Source: Pseudonocardia sp. (GTDB lineage Bacteria; Actinomycetota; Actinomycetes; Mycobacteriales; Pseudonocardiaceae). Taken from it: DNA of 48,733 nt. The position numbers were made by a program, and so were the translations under genes. The stretch spans positions 1-48,733 of the forward strand of contig JAODNO010000340.1 of NCBI GenBank assembly GCA_025465235.1. The letters are read 5' to 3'. The notes beneath the pieces are model-generated. The model saw nothing but the letters and a program-made list of their open reading frames with translations. It did no database searches and had not been told where the DNA came from. Shown here in pieces: positions 1-9,115 of the stretch (positions are counted from its first letter, which is position 1; each line of letters opens with the position of its first letter).

Positions 1-2661
1 ACCCGTCACCAGCTCGCCAGCCGGGAGCACCGCCGCCAGCCACGGCGCATCGAGCACCATCGCCACGTCGACCTCGGCGACGGTGCCGTCGAGTGCCCTC
101 ACCTGCTCCGGCATGTCGAGATCCGCCGGGTGCACCCGATCGACGGCGACCGCCTCGGCCAGCGCCGCGTGCGCTTCGGCCACGAGTGCGACGTCGGGGT
201 GCCTGGCAGGGTCGGCCAGCCGGGCCATCAGGTCGGCGGCCACGGAGGCGTCGGAGATCGCGAGGTCCGCCCGCACCCCGATCGCGGCGAGGACAGCCTC
301 GTCGACAACCCCGCCGCCGGCATCGTCGCTGTCACCGCACCCGCGCGGTGGCGGGTCGTAGAGCGCCGCCAGACCGTGCGCTGTAGGGAGGCGCCAGTGG
401 CCGGGTCGGCGGCCGCCGAGCCGGGCGTGGCGGGCCAGCCACCAGGAGGTGTACGAGCCGGGAGCCGTGAGCGCGGCCCGGGTCTCGCGTTCGGCAGCGA
501 GCAGGGTGAGCGCGGCGGGCCACGCGCCCTCTGCGACGAGGTCGAGGTCCCGGACGGCGACGAGCCGCGGCGGCGGGGTGTCGAGCGAGTCCCACCAGCG
601 CTCCTCGTCGTCGAGATCGTGGTCGGGGGCCACCGGATCCTCGTCGACGAGCACCGCGAAACCGTCCACCACACCGACCGCCGTGAGCGCCGTTCGCGGC
701 ACACGCACCGCGAATCCCTCGTGAAGGACGTCGAGCGGGACGTCCGCAGCGAGCAGGGGACGCAGCGCGGCATCAGGCAGCATCAGCTCGTCGGCCCGGG
801 CCGGGCGGCCGTCGCGATCGGGCAGCGCCAGCGCAGCGAGGCCATCCGGCGCGCTGCCGAGCTCGGCGACCAGCCCCAGCACCGCCTCGGCGAGTGGGCG
901 GGTGTCCATCCCGGCCTCCGCGTCGTCCACGGACCGTTCCACGGCCTCGGCCAGCGCGGGGTGCTCGAGCAGGCCGGCCGGGTCGGCGACGGCGGCGCCG
1001 AGCCGGGTGAGCAGCGGGTGCACCGCCGCCGGGTGGGCCACGTGCAGGCCGGGCAGGGCGAGCGCAGCAATGTGCTCGACGGCTCCGGCCTCGGCGCCGT
1101 CCACCGGCGGCAGGAGCACGGTCGCCGGGCCCGCGGCCACCCTGCCGTCGGCCAGCGGGACGGGGAGCGCCCGCAGCTCGTCGACCAGGCCGGGGACCGT
1201 CTCGGCGATGGGGGCCAGCTCCGCGTAGAGCGCCCGCCACCACTGCGGCGGCCGCTCGACGCCGAACAGCCGGGTGACCAGCTCCGCCGCGGTCAGCCGG
1301 TGCACGCCCAGCTCGGCCAGGGCCGTCGGCGCCCGAACCGCGCGGGGTGAAACGGACATCGACGCCGGTGCCAGCAGCCGGTCGAACCCGGCCTCGGCGA
1401 GCAGTGCGGGCAGCGGTGCGTCCGACTGGTCCACGCCGGGCAGGTCCAGCCACTCCGTACGGCCCGGTACGAGCTCCGCGCCGGTGACGCCGGGCAGCCA
1501 GGCAGCGGTGCGCAGAGCGTCGAGCAGCAGATCACGCAGCCGCCCGTCCAGCTCCGAACGCGGGAACCCCGGCTCGGGCACGAGTGCGAGCCGCTGCACG
1601 GGCGGGACCGCCCGAACGAGGTCGAGGTAGGTCTGCGCCGCGCCGGCCAGCACCCGGTCGGTGGCCGGGCCGGGGCGCACGCGGCGGCGATCGGGCTCCA
1701 ACGGCACCGTGGCGATCAGGCGGGCAGGCAGCGCGAGCCGCTCGACAGCCGCCGTCGGCGCATGCAGGACGTCGCCGGAGAGGGGGTCGGGGAGGCCGTC
1801 GGCGGTGAGCGGCAGCGCCCAGCAGGCCGACCAGTCACGGCGCGACCGCTGCTCGGTGGCCTGCGATCGCGCGTCGTCGGCGTCGAGCGTGCCCGTACGC
1901 CGGGCGAGCAGCCAGCGCCGGGTCCCGATCGTCACCTCACCGGGGAGCGGACCGTCGACCCGGAGCAGGACGTCGTCCTCGATCGCGATCTCCCCGAGGT
2001 CGGGCAGCGCGAGCAGTAGGTCGGGCGCGGTGTCGCGGGCCTGCGCGAGCAGCGCGTGCACATCCAGGCCGGGACGCAGCGGCAGCCGCACCTCGGTGTC
2101 GAACCCGTCGGGCGGCCGCTCGTCGACTGCCCACACCAGCCGCAGAACGGGCGGCTCGTCACGGCGGGCCAGCTCGGCCGCTGGTCCGGGCAGCGCGGCG
2201 ACCGCTTCGGCGGTGCGGGCTGCGGAGAACGCGACCCCGCCGTCGCTGCTGACCACGCGCGGCGCGTCGGACACGGCCAGCACGGCCGCGAAGCCGACGC
2301 CGAACCGGCCGACGGAACCCGGGTCGTCCCGCTTCGCGGACGCGCGCAGCGAGGCCAGCGCGGCCACCCCCGCCGCGTCCAGCGGAGAGCCGGTGTTGGC
2401 CACCCGCAGCTCGCCGTCGGCGACCGTGATGCGGAGCCGCCCGGAGCCTCCGGCGGACCGTGCCGCGTCGGCGGCGTTCTGGGCGAGCTCGACGAACCAC
2501 GCGTCGGCGTAGCCGCCGAGGCGCAGGTCCTCCTCCGCGTTGGCGTCCTCTCGGAAGCGGGTGGGCGAACCGGCCCAGGAATCCACCACCGCCGCGCGCA
2601 GCGCGGCCGTGCCGAACGGATCGATGTCGACGCGCACTCCGCCGAAGCTGGGTGCGGTCAC
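1..2661 (-). CDS. Sacsin/HSP90-type ATPase domain protein (3' end beyond window)
   Basis: The frame is open on the minus strand from a GTG at 2661 to base 1 (887 codons, no stop), so the C-terminus lies outside the window. The first ~150 residues carry a GHKL/HSP90-like ATP site: ELAQNAADA (Bergerat N box, about residues 58-66) and VGRFGVGFAAV (glycine-rich lid, about 118-128). The remainder is a long Ala/Leu/Pro-rich region with no motif I recognise. This matches the actinobacterial 'sacsin N-terminal ATPase-like domain' proteins, probably chaperone-like; the client is unknown. The GTG overlaps the TAG of the upstream DUF3027 gene by one base, so the two are very likely co-translated. Several plus-strand frames opposite it are open only because of GC bias. 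Confidence 0.8.
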   Translation of the reverse strand, partial: MTAPSFGGVRVDIDPFGTAALRAAVVDSWAGSPTRFREDANAEEDLRLGGYADAWFVELAQNAADAARSAGGSGRLRITVADGELRVANTGSPLDAAGVAALASLRASAKRDDPGSVGRFGVGFAAVLAVSDAPRVVSSDGGVAFSAARTAEAVAALPGPAAELARRDEPPVLRLVWAVDERPPDGFDTEVRLPLRPGLDVHALLAQARDTAPDLLLALPDLGEIAIEDDVLLRVDGPLPGEVTIGTRRWLLARRTGTLDADDARSQATEQRSRRDWSACWALPLTADGLPDPLSGDVLHAPTAAVERLALPARLIATVPLEPDRRRVRPGPATDRVLAGAAQTYLDLVRAVPPVQRLALVPEPGFPRSELDGRLRDLLLDALRTAAWLPGVTGAELVPGRTEWLDLPGVDQSDAPLPALLAEAGFDRLLAPASMSVSPRAVRAPTALAELGVHRLTAAELVTRLFGVERPPQWWRALYAELAPIAETVPGLVDELRALPVPLADGRVAAGPATVLLPPVDGAEAGAVEHIAALALPGLHVAHPAAVHPLLTRLGAAVADPAGLLEHPALAEAVERSVDDAEAGMDTRPLAEAVLGLVAELGSAPDGLAALALPDRDGRPARADELMLPDAALRPLLAADVPLDVLHEGFAVRVPRTALTAVGVVDGFAVLVDEDPVAPDHDLDDEERWWDSLDTPPPRLVAVRDLDLVAEGAWPAALTLLAAERETRAALTAPGSYTSWWLARHARLGGRRPGHWRLPTAHGLAALYDPPPRGCGDSDDAGGGVVDEAVLAAIGVRADLAISDASVAADLMARLADPARHPDVALVAEAHAALAEAVAVDRVHPADLDMPEQVRALDGTVAEVDVAMVLDAPWLAAVLPAGELVTG

Positions 2662-3440
2662 TACTTCTCGACCGGCTCCAGGTCGACCCCGTCGTCGTAG
2701 ACGAGCTCGGCAACCGCCACCGGCGAGACCGGCTCGACCTGGACATCGGAATGGGCCCCGCAGCCGAAACCGACGGCCACGACCGCTCCGTCGGCAGGCG
2801 AGTACTCGTTGCCGCACACGCCGAAGGCGCCACGGAGCGAACCGGCGATCGGCAGGAAGAACGCGCAGGTGCCACACGGAGCCGGGGCGGCGCGGGCCAT
2901 GTCCGATGCCGGTCCGTGCGTCCCGTCGAACCAGCGCTGTGCAGCCAGCTCGCGGCCCCTGTGGGAGAGCACCTTCGGCCTGCCGAGGCCGACCTCGAGC
3001 ACGACCTCCTCCACCGCAGGGTCGTCGGAGGCGAGGTACCCGGGCACGAGCCGCTCGTCGCCCTCCTGGGTCGGCAGCAGGTCGCCGACGCCGAGGTCGC
3101 CCGGCCGGATCCGCTGCCCCCACGGCACCCATGTCGGTGCCACGAGCGCATCCGGGCCCGGGAGCAGAACGACCTCACTGACCGTGATCGGCGTGTCCTC
3201 GCCTCCGGAGGCCAACGTGACCGACCACCGCCACCCTCGGTATCCCCCCAGCCGGGCAGCGAAGTAGTGCGTGACGCCACCAGGACCCTCGGAGACGGCC
3301 TCGAGGTGCTCCCCGACAGCATCGAGGGCGGCGCGACCGCCCATGTCGGCAGCGGCCTGGTCGACGGCGGCGGACCGGGCCTGCTCCACCGCGTCCACGA
3401 GCCGGGTCGGCGGGTCGAGGGTCGGTACGACATTCACCAC
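2661..3440 (-). CDS. DUF3027 family protein
   Basis: A 259-residue cytoplasmic protein of a family confined to Actinobacteria; no biochemical function is established. The middle has a conserved-looking Cys cluster, CGTCAFF followed by VCGNE and FGCGAHSD (about residues 200-240), suggesting metal binding (inference). Two GTG codons (3440 and 3437) are possible starts; a CACAAT box lies 4-7 nt upstream on the minus strand, compatible with a short-leader or leaderless mRNA. It precedes the HSP90-like ATPase with a one-base overlap and is divergent from the glutaminyl cyclotransferase gene only 24 bp away, so the two promoters must overlap. Confidence 0.8.
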   Translation of the reverse strand: MVNVVPTLDPPTRLVDAVEQARSAAVDQAAADMGGRAALDAVGEHLEAVSEGPGGVTHYFAARLGGYRGWRWSVTLASGGEDTPITVSEVVLLPGPDALVAPTWVPWGQRIRPGDLGVGDLLPTQEGDERLVPGYLASDDPAVEEVVLEVGLGRPKVLSHRGRELAAQRWFDGTHGPASDMARAAPAPCGTCAFFLPIAGSLRGAFGVCGNEYSPADGAVVAVGFGCGAHSDVQVEPVSPVAVAELVYDDGVDLEPVEK

Positions 3441-3464
3441 TGGGATTGTGCCACCCTCCCCGCC

Positions 3465-4244
3465 ATGACCTTCGGGCGTGCACTGGTCTGGGTCCTGGTA
3501 CTGGTGGTGGCGGGCTGCGCCGCAGCGTCCCCGGTGCCGGACCTGGCCTCCGGAGCACCTGTGCTCCGACCGGAGGTGCTGGCCGAGCTGCCACACGACC
3601 CCACCGCGTTCACGCAGGGGTTCGAGCTCGCCGACGGTGGCCTCTACGAGGGCACCGGCCTCGCCGGGCGCTCGCAGCTGCGCGAGCTCGACCCGGTGAG
3701 TGGAGCCGTCCGCCGGTCGGTCCCACTGCCGGGCCGGTTGTTCGGAGAGGGCATCACGGTGGTGGGCGACCGCATCTGGCAGCTCACGTGGCGCGACGAC
3801 GTGGTGCTGGAGTGGGATCGGACCACGTTCACGCTGCTCCGCGAGCTGCCTCTCGCGGACGAGGGCTGGGGGCTGTGCCACGACGGGAGCAGGCTGGTGC
3901 GCAGCGACGGCACGGACATGCTGCACTTCCAGGACCCCACCACGTTCGCCGAGACCGGCTCGATCGCCGTCACCCTCGACGGCCGACCGGTGACCGAGCT
4001 CAACGAGTTGGAGTGCGCGGACGGGCAGGTCTGGGCCAACGTCTGGCAGACCGACCGGATCGTGCGCATCGACCCGGCCACGGGCCGCGTCACGGCAGTG
4101 GTCGACGCCGCAGGCCTGCTGGACGCCGGACGCCGGGCGCACGCGGACGTCCTGAACGGCATCGCAGCGGTGGGCAACGGCGAGTTCCTGCTCACCGGAA
4201 AGTTGTGGCCTGCGACGTTCCGCGTCAGGTTCGTCCCCCGCTGA
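3465..4244 (+). CDS. Secreted glutaminyl-peptide cyclotransferase (plant/bacterial type)
   Basis: A 259-residue lipoprotein. A short hydrophobic signal ends in a lipobox, VVAGC, with Cys18 as the lipidation site. The rest fits the five-bladed beta-propeller glutaminyl cyclotransferase family, which converts N-terminal Gln to pyroglutamate: family hallmarks are FTQGFELADGGLYEGTGL (about residues 46-63), EGITVVGDRIWQLTW, and NELECADGQVWANVW near residue 180. It would act on the outer face of the membrane. ATG 3465 is chosen because it gives a proper signal peptide. It is divergent from DUF3027 and followed by a 22-bp repeat array. Confidence 0.85.
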   Translation: MTFGRALVWVLVLVVAGCAAASPVPDLASGAPVLRPEVLAELPHDPTAFTQGFELADGGLYEGTGLAGRSQLRELDPVSGAVRRSVPLPGRLFGEGITVVGDRIWQLTWRDDVVLEWDRTTFTLLRELPLADEGWGLCHDGSRLVRSDGTDMLHFQDPTTFAETGSIAVTLDGRPVTELNELECADGQVWANVWQTDRIVRIDPATGRVTAVVDAAGLLDAGRRAHADVLNGIAAVGNGEFLLTGKLWPATFRVRFVPR

Positions 4245-4245
4245 C

Positions 4246-4351
4246 CCGCGAGTCGCCCGTCCCAGTCCCGCGAGTCGCCCGATTTCGGCCCCTGAGTCGC
4301 CCCTCCCACGCACGCGAGTCGCCCCGCTCGGGCACGCGAGTCGCCCGATCT
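4246..4351 (+). repeat. Array 1 of the 22-bp phased repeat (5 units)
   Basis: GAGTCGCC begins at 4250, 4272, 4294, 4316 and 4338, exactly 22 bp apart. The core is (CGC)GAGTCGCCC, containing the odd-length palindrome GCGA-G-TCGC; the ~10 bases between cores vary. It fills the gap between the cyclotransferase stop and the MFS transporter. The same element occurs at 41.2 and 43.3 kb. Confidence 0.9.
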
Positions 4352-4420
4352 GATCATCGTGGCCCGCTTCCCGCGTGACAGGCCTCGCAGAGCGCCCACA
4401 TGGGCCAGAATGACCAGGTG

Positions 4421-6166
4421 TCCCGCTCCGAGTCCACCCCGCCCCGCCGCGGCCGCCGCGGGGGGCGCCGGACGTGGGTCCATGGCGACGGCGAGCGGGC
4501 CACGAGTGTCACGCCACCGCCCCCCGATACCGAGCCGCCGCAGCGCACCCTGCCGGTGGACGTCGAGACACCGCGCCCCCCCACCGCGCCAGAGCGGCCA
4601 CCGTACGAGCCGCGCCGGCACTACCCCTGGCACGACGACCCGGACTACGACCCTGCCGCACACCGCCGCACACCGCCCCCGTCGTGGCCGCCGCCCGCCT
4701 CCGACCAGCGCACGAACGCCGCGGACGCCACTGACGAGGAGCCCAGGACGGAGGCGGCGCCGCCGGTCGCCCCCGGGGAGACCGTGGGTGAGGACGATCG
4801 GCCCACACCCCGGATGCCGAGCAAGCTGACCGTCACGCGCGTGGCGGCTTTCCGCGGACGGCAGCTGACCCAGAACGGGATCCGGGCGTTCCGGCGCGCC
4901 GCCGGGGCCGACGGCGCCGACCGTTCCGGCCTCACGGCGCTCACCTACGCCACGATGGCCACCTACGCGGTTGATGCGGCTGTGGCCGTCGCGCTGGCCA
5001 ACACCCTGTTCTTCGCCGCGGCCACGGCGGAGAGCAAGGCCAACGTCGCCCTCTACCTGGCCATCACGGTGGCACCGTTCGCCGTGGTCGCGCCGGTGAT
5101 CGGGCCACTGCTCGACCGGCTGCAGCGGGGTCGCCGCGCGGCGCTGGCCGTGTCGTTCGCCGGCCGGGCCGTGCTCGCCGTGGTGATGGCGCTCAACTAC
5201 GACACCTGGGTGCTGTATCCGGCCGCACTCGGCGCGCTGGTGCTCAGCAAGTCGTTCTCCGTGCTCAAAGCGGCGGTCACGCCACGCGTCCTGCCGACGG
5301 CGATCACCCTCGTGACGACGAACTCCCGGCTGACGGCGTTCGGGCTGGCCGCAGGCGCCGTCTTCGGTGGAATCGCGGCGGGCGTCGCCGCGCTGGCCGG
5401 TTCGCCGGGCGCGCTGCTGTACACGGCAGCGCTGTCCGTCGTCGGCACCGTGCTGTGCCTGCGGATCCCGCGGTGGGTGGAGTCCACGGCGGGCGAGGTG
5501 CCGGCCGCGCTGCGTACCACCAGACGGGGCAGGCGCAGCCCGATGGGCCGCGGAGTCGTGGTCGCGCTGTGGGGCAACGGTGCCCTCCGCATCCTCACCG
5601 GGTTCCTCACACTGTTCGTCGCGTTCGTGGTGAAGGGTCAGACGGAGGCCGATCCCAGCCGACAGCTGCTCCTGATCGGCATCGTCGGGGCCGCGGCCGG
5701 CGTGGGCTCGTTCGCCGGCAACGCCGTCGGCTCCCGGCGCAGGTCCGGCCGGTCCGACGGCGTCGTGGTGGGGTGCATCGTGGCCGCAGTCGGCTCCGCC
5801 GTGGTCGCCGCCGTGCTGCCCGGAATCGCCACGGCGGCCCTCGTCGGCCTGGTCGGCGCTTCGGCGAGCGCGCTGGGCAAGGTCTGTCTGGACGCCGTGA
5901 TCCAGCGCGACCTTCCCGAGGAGTCGCGTGCGTCGGCGTTCGGCCGCTCTGAGACGGTGCTGCAGTTGGCCTGGGTGTTCGGCGGCGCGCTGGGTGTGCT
6001 GCTTCCGCACAGCACGTTCTGGATCGGGTTCGCGGTGGTCGCTGCCGTTGTCACGCTGGCGGGCGCCCAGACGGCGCTGGTCAGCCGGGGGCGCAGCCTC
6101 CTGCCGTTCATCGGGCACCGCGTGCATGCGGGGGCAGCGCCGCAACCGGCCCGCACCGTGCGCTGA
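4421..6166 (+). CDS. Major facilitator superfamily transporter
   Basis: About 581 residues. The first ~130 residues are a Pro/Arg/Asp-rich cytoplasmic tail of low complexity; the remainder has roughly a dozen hydrophobic segments separated by short charged loops (for example LLDRLQRGRRAA after the second or third helix), typical of an MFS carrier. The substrate cannot be told. GTG 4421 is preferred because CAGAAT lies 6 nt upstream, like the leaderless starts elsewhere in this window; ATG 4400 in the same frame would add seven residues. The neighbourhood MFS, DUF2771 lipoprotein and cold-shock protein resembles a conserved mycobacterial/pseudonocardial block (from memory, not checked). Confidence 0.8.
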   Translation, partial: SRSESTPPRRGRRGGRRTWVHGDGERATSVTPPPPDTEPPQRTLPVDVETPRPPTAPERPPYEPRRHYPWHDDPDYDPAAHRRTPPPSWPPPASDQRTNAADATDEEPRTEAAPPVAPGETVGEDDRPTPRMPSKLTVTRVAAFRGRQLTQNGIRAFRRAAGADGADRSGLTALTYATMATYAVDAAVAVALANTLFFAAATAESKANVALYLAITVAPFAVVAPVIGPLLDRLQRGRRAALAVSFAGRAVLAVVMALNYDTWVLYPAALGALVLSKSFSVLKAAVTPRVLPTAITLVTTNSRLTAFGLAAGAVFGGIAAGVAALAGSPGALLYTAALSVVGTVLCLRIPRWVESTAGEVPAALRTTRRGRRSPMGRGVVVALWGNGALRILTGFLTLFVAFVVKGQTEADPSRQLLLIGIVGAAAGVGSFAGNAVGSRRRSGRSDGVVVGCIVAAVGSAVVAAVLPGIATAALVGLVGASASALGKVCLDAVIQRDLPEESRASAFGRSETVLQLAWVFGGALGVLLPHSTFWIGFAVVAAVVTLAGAQTALVSRGRSLLPFIGHRVHAGAAPQPARTVR

Positions 6167-6177
6167 CGCGCCGACCG

Positions 6178-6183
6178 TAGGGT
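6178..6183 (+). promoter_or_regulatory. -10 box TAGGGT, leaderless start of the DUF2771 gene
   Basis: TAGGGT is followed by exactly six bases and then GTG 6190, with no Shine-Dalgarno sequence. This is the standard actinobacterial leaderless arrangement (TANNNT, then start at or next to +1). Confidence 0.6.
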
Positions 6184-6189
6184 GGACGG

Positions 6190-6726
6190 GTGCCGCGGCG
6201 ACTCCTGTTGGGCCGACTCCTGCCTGGCCGACCCCGGTCGGCCCGTCTCCCTCTGGGCCGCCTGGTCCCGCTACCGGTGGCCGCGCTCCTCCTGGTGGCC
6301 GCCTGCAGCAGCAGCCAGCCCCCGCCCCAGGTGACGTTCGCGGCGGGGCAGGCAAGCGTCGTAGCACGGCCCGCCCAGTACTGCGACCTCAAGCTCACCG
6401 ACTGCACGGGCGACCCCGCAGCCCCCGTGGTGCTCACCGTGCCGGTCGGCACACCGCTGAAGGTGACGGTGCCGCACGAGATCGCCGCGACACCGTGGCA
6501 GGTGGTGTTCAGCTATCGCGACGCGGGCGGCGCCCAGACCGACGGGCGTAGCCCGGTGTTCGCCCCGAACGCACAGAGCGACTACACCCTCGAGCTCCCG
6601 GCACCGGAGGACCAGCTCGTCGGCGCCCAGGTGCAGCAGTTCGGACCGCCGCCGCAGGCCAACGCGGAGACCGGGGAGATCGAGTTCCCGATACGGGCGA
6701 GCTGGGTGCTCTCGACGAAGGGGTGA
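6190..6726 (+). CDS. DUF2771 family lipoprotein
   Basis: 178 residues. An Arg-rich N-terminus and hydrophobic stretch lead to a lipobox LVAAC with Cys39. The mature part is a small beta-rich domain with a Cys pair (YCDLKLTDC) and fits the actinobacterial DUF2771 family, whose role is unknown. The start is set by a TAGGGT box 6 nt upstream, implying a leaderless message separate from the MFS gene that ends 23 bp earlier. It is convergent with the cold-shock gene, 6 bp apart, with no obvious terminator between them. Confidence 0.75.
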   Translation: MPRRLLLGRLLPGRPRSARLPLGRLVPLPVAALLLVAACSSSQPPPQVTFAAGQASVVARPAQYCDLKLTDCTGDPAAPVVLTVPVGTPLKVTVPHEIAATPWQVVFSYRDAGGAQTDGRSPVFAPNAQSDYTLELPAPEDQLVGAQVQQFGPPPQANAETGEIEFPIRASWVLSTKG

Positions 6727-6732
6727 GACCGG

Positions 6733-7128
6733 CTACCCGTCGAGGTCCCGGGCGACCGCGCGCACGACCTCGGCCGCAAGCTTGGATGCGCGTCGGTCGG
6801 GGTAGCGACCGCGCCGTAGGTCGGGCTGCACCTTCGTCTCGAGCAGCCGGATCATGTCCTCGATGAGGCTGTGCAGGTCCTCGGCCGGGCGTCGGGTGGC
6901 CTCGACGACCGACGGCGGCGTGTCGACCAGCCGAACCGACAGCGCCTGCGGCCCGCGACGGCCCTCCGCCATCCCGAACTCGACGCGCTGCCCCGCCTTG
7001 AGCGCCTCCACCCCGGCCGGCAGCGCGGCCTTGCGGACGTAAACGTCCTCGCCGCCGTCCTGAGCCAGGAACCCGAAGCCCTTGTCGGAGTCGTACCACT
7101 TGACCCTGCCGGTCGGCACCCTGCTCAC
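6733..7128 (-). CDS. Cold-shock domain protein with C-terminal extension
   Basis: 131 residues from GTG 7128. The N-terminal cold-shock (OB) domain has the RNP1-like motif [15 protein letters not shown] and a shortened RNP2-like segment [10 protein letters not shown]; it should bind single-stranded RNA/DNA. After about residue 70 there is a ~60-residue helical tail not found in the small CspA proteins. GTG 7128 is preferred because GAGGA lies four bases upstream; GTG 7119 in the same frame, three residues later (VPTGRV...), is an equally common annotation choice. It points toward the DUF2771 gene. Confidence 0.85.
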   Translation of the reverse strand: MSRVPTGRVKWYDSDKGFGFLAQDGGEDVYVRKAALPAGVEALKAGQRVEFGMAEGRRGPQALSVRLVDTPPSVVEATRRPAEDLHSLIEDMIRLLETKVQPDLRRGRYPDRRASKLAAEVVRAVARDLDG

Positions 7129-7315
7129 CCGTTCCTCGATCGACCCTGCGCCATGCGCTGCCTCGGTGCACCGCATGACGAACGCGCCCCTGATGCATGG
7201 GCCGTCACTTGGTCGAGCCCGTCGAGCGACACCGGGACGCGTGCGACCACCCTAGACCGCCGATACCCCTCCGCGCAGCCGTCCGAACGGCAGCAGGCCG
7301 CTCCTGGGTGACGTC

Positions 7316-8977
7316 CTACGCGTTGCGGATCGTCGCAGCGTCGCGGAGGTGGAGCAGCTCCACGCTCTTCTCGCGCATCTCGACCTTCCGGACCTTGCCC
7401 GTGACGGTCATCGGGAACCCGTCGACGACCACCACGTACCGCGGGATCTTGTAGTGCGCCAGCTTGCCGCCCGCGAACTCCTTCACCGCCTCGGCGGTGA
7501 GCTCGGGCGCGCCGTCGCGCAGCGTCACCCAGGCGCAGAGCTCCTCGCCGTACTTGGCGTCGGGAACACCGACGACCTGCGCGTCCAGCACGTCGGGATG
7601 GGTGTAGAGGAACTCTTCGATCTCCCGCGGGTAGACGTTCTCCCCGCCGCGGATGACCATGTCCTTGATGCGTCCGGTGATGTTGACGTAGCCGTCGGAG
7701 CTCATCACGGCCATGTCGCCGGTGTGCATCCAGCGGGCGCGGTCGATGGCTTCGGCGGTCTTCTCCGGCTCGTCCCAGTAGCCGAGCATGACGGAGTAGC
7801 CACGGGTGCAGAGCTCGCCCGGCTCACCGCGGGGCAGGGTCAGACCCGTCTCCGGGTCGACGATCTTGACCTCAACGTGCGGGTGCACCCTGCCCACGGT
7901 CGAGACACGCAGTTCCAGCGAGTCGTCGGCACGGGTCTGCGTCGAGACCGGAGACGTCTCCGTCATGCCGTAGCAGATCGTCACCTCCGTCATCCCCATG
8001 CGGTCGACCACCTGCTTCATCACCTCCACAGGGCACGGCGAGCCTGCCATGATCCCGGTACGCAGCGAAGACAGGTCGTAGCTGTCGAAGTCGGGATCGT
8101 TGAGCTCGGCGATGAACATCGTCGGCACGCCGTAGAGCGACGTGCAGCGCTCCTGCGCCACCGCGCTGAGCGTGGCCTTCGGGTCGAACCCCTGCCCGGG
8201 GATGACCATGGTGGCGCCATTGGTGGTGCAGCCGAGGTTGCCCATGACCATGCCGAAGCAGTGGTAGAAGGGCACGGGGATGCACACCCGGTCCTCTGAC
8301 GTGTAGCCGCACAGCCGTCCCACGAAATAGCCGTTGTTGAGAATGTTGTGGTGGCTGAGCGTTGCGCCCTTCGGGAAGCCCGTGGTGCCCGACGTGTACT
8401 GGATGTTGATCGGGTCGTCCGGGCTCAGCTCGGCCTGGCGCCGGGCCAGCTCGGCGCGTTCGCCCTCCCGGCCCGCCGCCACCAGCTCGTCCCAGCCCGG
8501 AGTGCCGATGAGGATCACCCGGCGCAGGGCGGGGCAGCTCGGGCGCACCTCGGAGATCATCGCGCCGTAGTCGGAGGTCTTGAAGCTGGTGGCTGCCACC
8601 AACACCGAGATCCCGGCCTGGTTCAGCACGAACTCCAGCTCGTGCGTGCGATAGGCGGGGTTGATGTTGACGAGGACGACGCCGATCTTCGCCGTGGCGT
8701 ACTGCACGAGCGTCCACTCGGCGACGTTGGGCGCCCAGATGCCGAGGCGGTCGCCCTTCGCCATGCCTGCGGAGAGCAGGCCCATCGCGATGACGTCGAC
8801 GTCGTCCCGTAGCTCCGCGTAGGTCCACCGGCGGCCGGTCGGCACCTCCACCAGCGCCTCCGCGTCGGGCTGGCCGGACGCCGTTCGGTCGAGGTTGTCG
8901 CCGATGGTGTCGCCGAGCAGCGGCACGTCGGACGTGCCGGACGCGTAGGAGGGGACGGCGGGGGCAGCAGCGGACAC
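7316..8977 (-). CDS. Fatty-acyl-CoA synthetase (AMP-binding family)
   Basis: 553 residues of the ANL superfamily: ATP plus carboxylic acid gives acyl-AMP, then acyl-CoA. Visible motifs: A3 [11 protein letters not shown] (about residue 195), A5 [10 protein letters not shown]7/A8 [19 protein letters not shown] and [19 protein letters not shown], and the A10 lysine region MTVTGKVRK. The pattern is that of medium/long-chain FadD-type ligases. GTG 8977 is chosen because AAAGG sits 7-8 nt upstream; ATGs at 9010 and 9028 in frame would add unlikely residues. It is divergent from serS. Substrate length cannot be read from sequence. Confidence 0.85.
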   Translation of the reverse strand: MSAAAPAVPSYASGTSDVPLLGDTIGDNLDRTASGQPDAEALVEVPTGRRWTYAELRDDVDVIAMGLLSAGMAKGDRLGIWAPNVAEWTLVQYATAKIGVVLVNINPAYRTHELEFVLNQAGISVLVAATSFKTSDYGAMISEVRPSCPALRRVILIGTPGWDELVAAGREGERAELARRQAELSPDDPINIQYTSGTTGFPKGATLSHHNILNNGYFVGRLCGYTSEDRVCIPVPFYHCFGMVMGNLGCTTNGATMVIPGQGFDPKATLSAVAQERCTSLYGVPTMFIAELNDPDFDSYDLSSLRTGIMAGSPCPVEVMKQVVDRMGMTEVTICYGMTETSPVSTQTRADDSLELRVSTVGRVHPHVEVKIVDPETGLTLPRGEPGELCTRGYSVMLGYWDEPEKTAEAIDRARWMHTGDMAVMSSDGYVNITGRIKDMVIRGGENVYPREIEEFLYTHPDVLDAQVVGVPDAKYGEELCAWVTLRDGAPELTAEAVKEFAGGKLAHYKIPRYVVVVDGFPMTVTGKVRKVEMREKSVELLHLRDAATIRNA

Positions 8978-9103
8978 GGCACGGCCTTTCGTCTGCGTCA
9001 GATGCCTCATCTCTGTGGCACAGCGCACATCCTGCGACGATCAGTGCCACGCCCGCCACCTCCGGAAGGGGAGGCGGCGCGGAATCCCGGTCGCGCCCGG
9101 CGA

Positions 9104-9109
9104 TACCCT
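9104..9109 (+). promoter_or_regulatory. -10 box TACCCT, leaderless start of serS
   Basis: TACCCT is followed by six bases and then ATG 9116, without a Shine-Dalgarno sequence, so serS is probably translated from a leaderless transcript. Confidence 0.6.
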
Positions 9110-9115
9110 CGTGTG

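Noticed and set aside
130-1350. Long plus-strand open frame opposite the HSP90-like gene
   Set aside because: Arg/Gly/His-rich with no family pattern; the minus-strand frame has clear ATPase motifs and runs through the whole interval.
4246-4351. 22-bp repeats as a CRISPR array
   Set aside because: Conserved core is only ~10-12 bp and spacers ~10 bp, far shorter than CRISPR units; no cas genes in the window.
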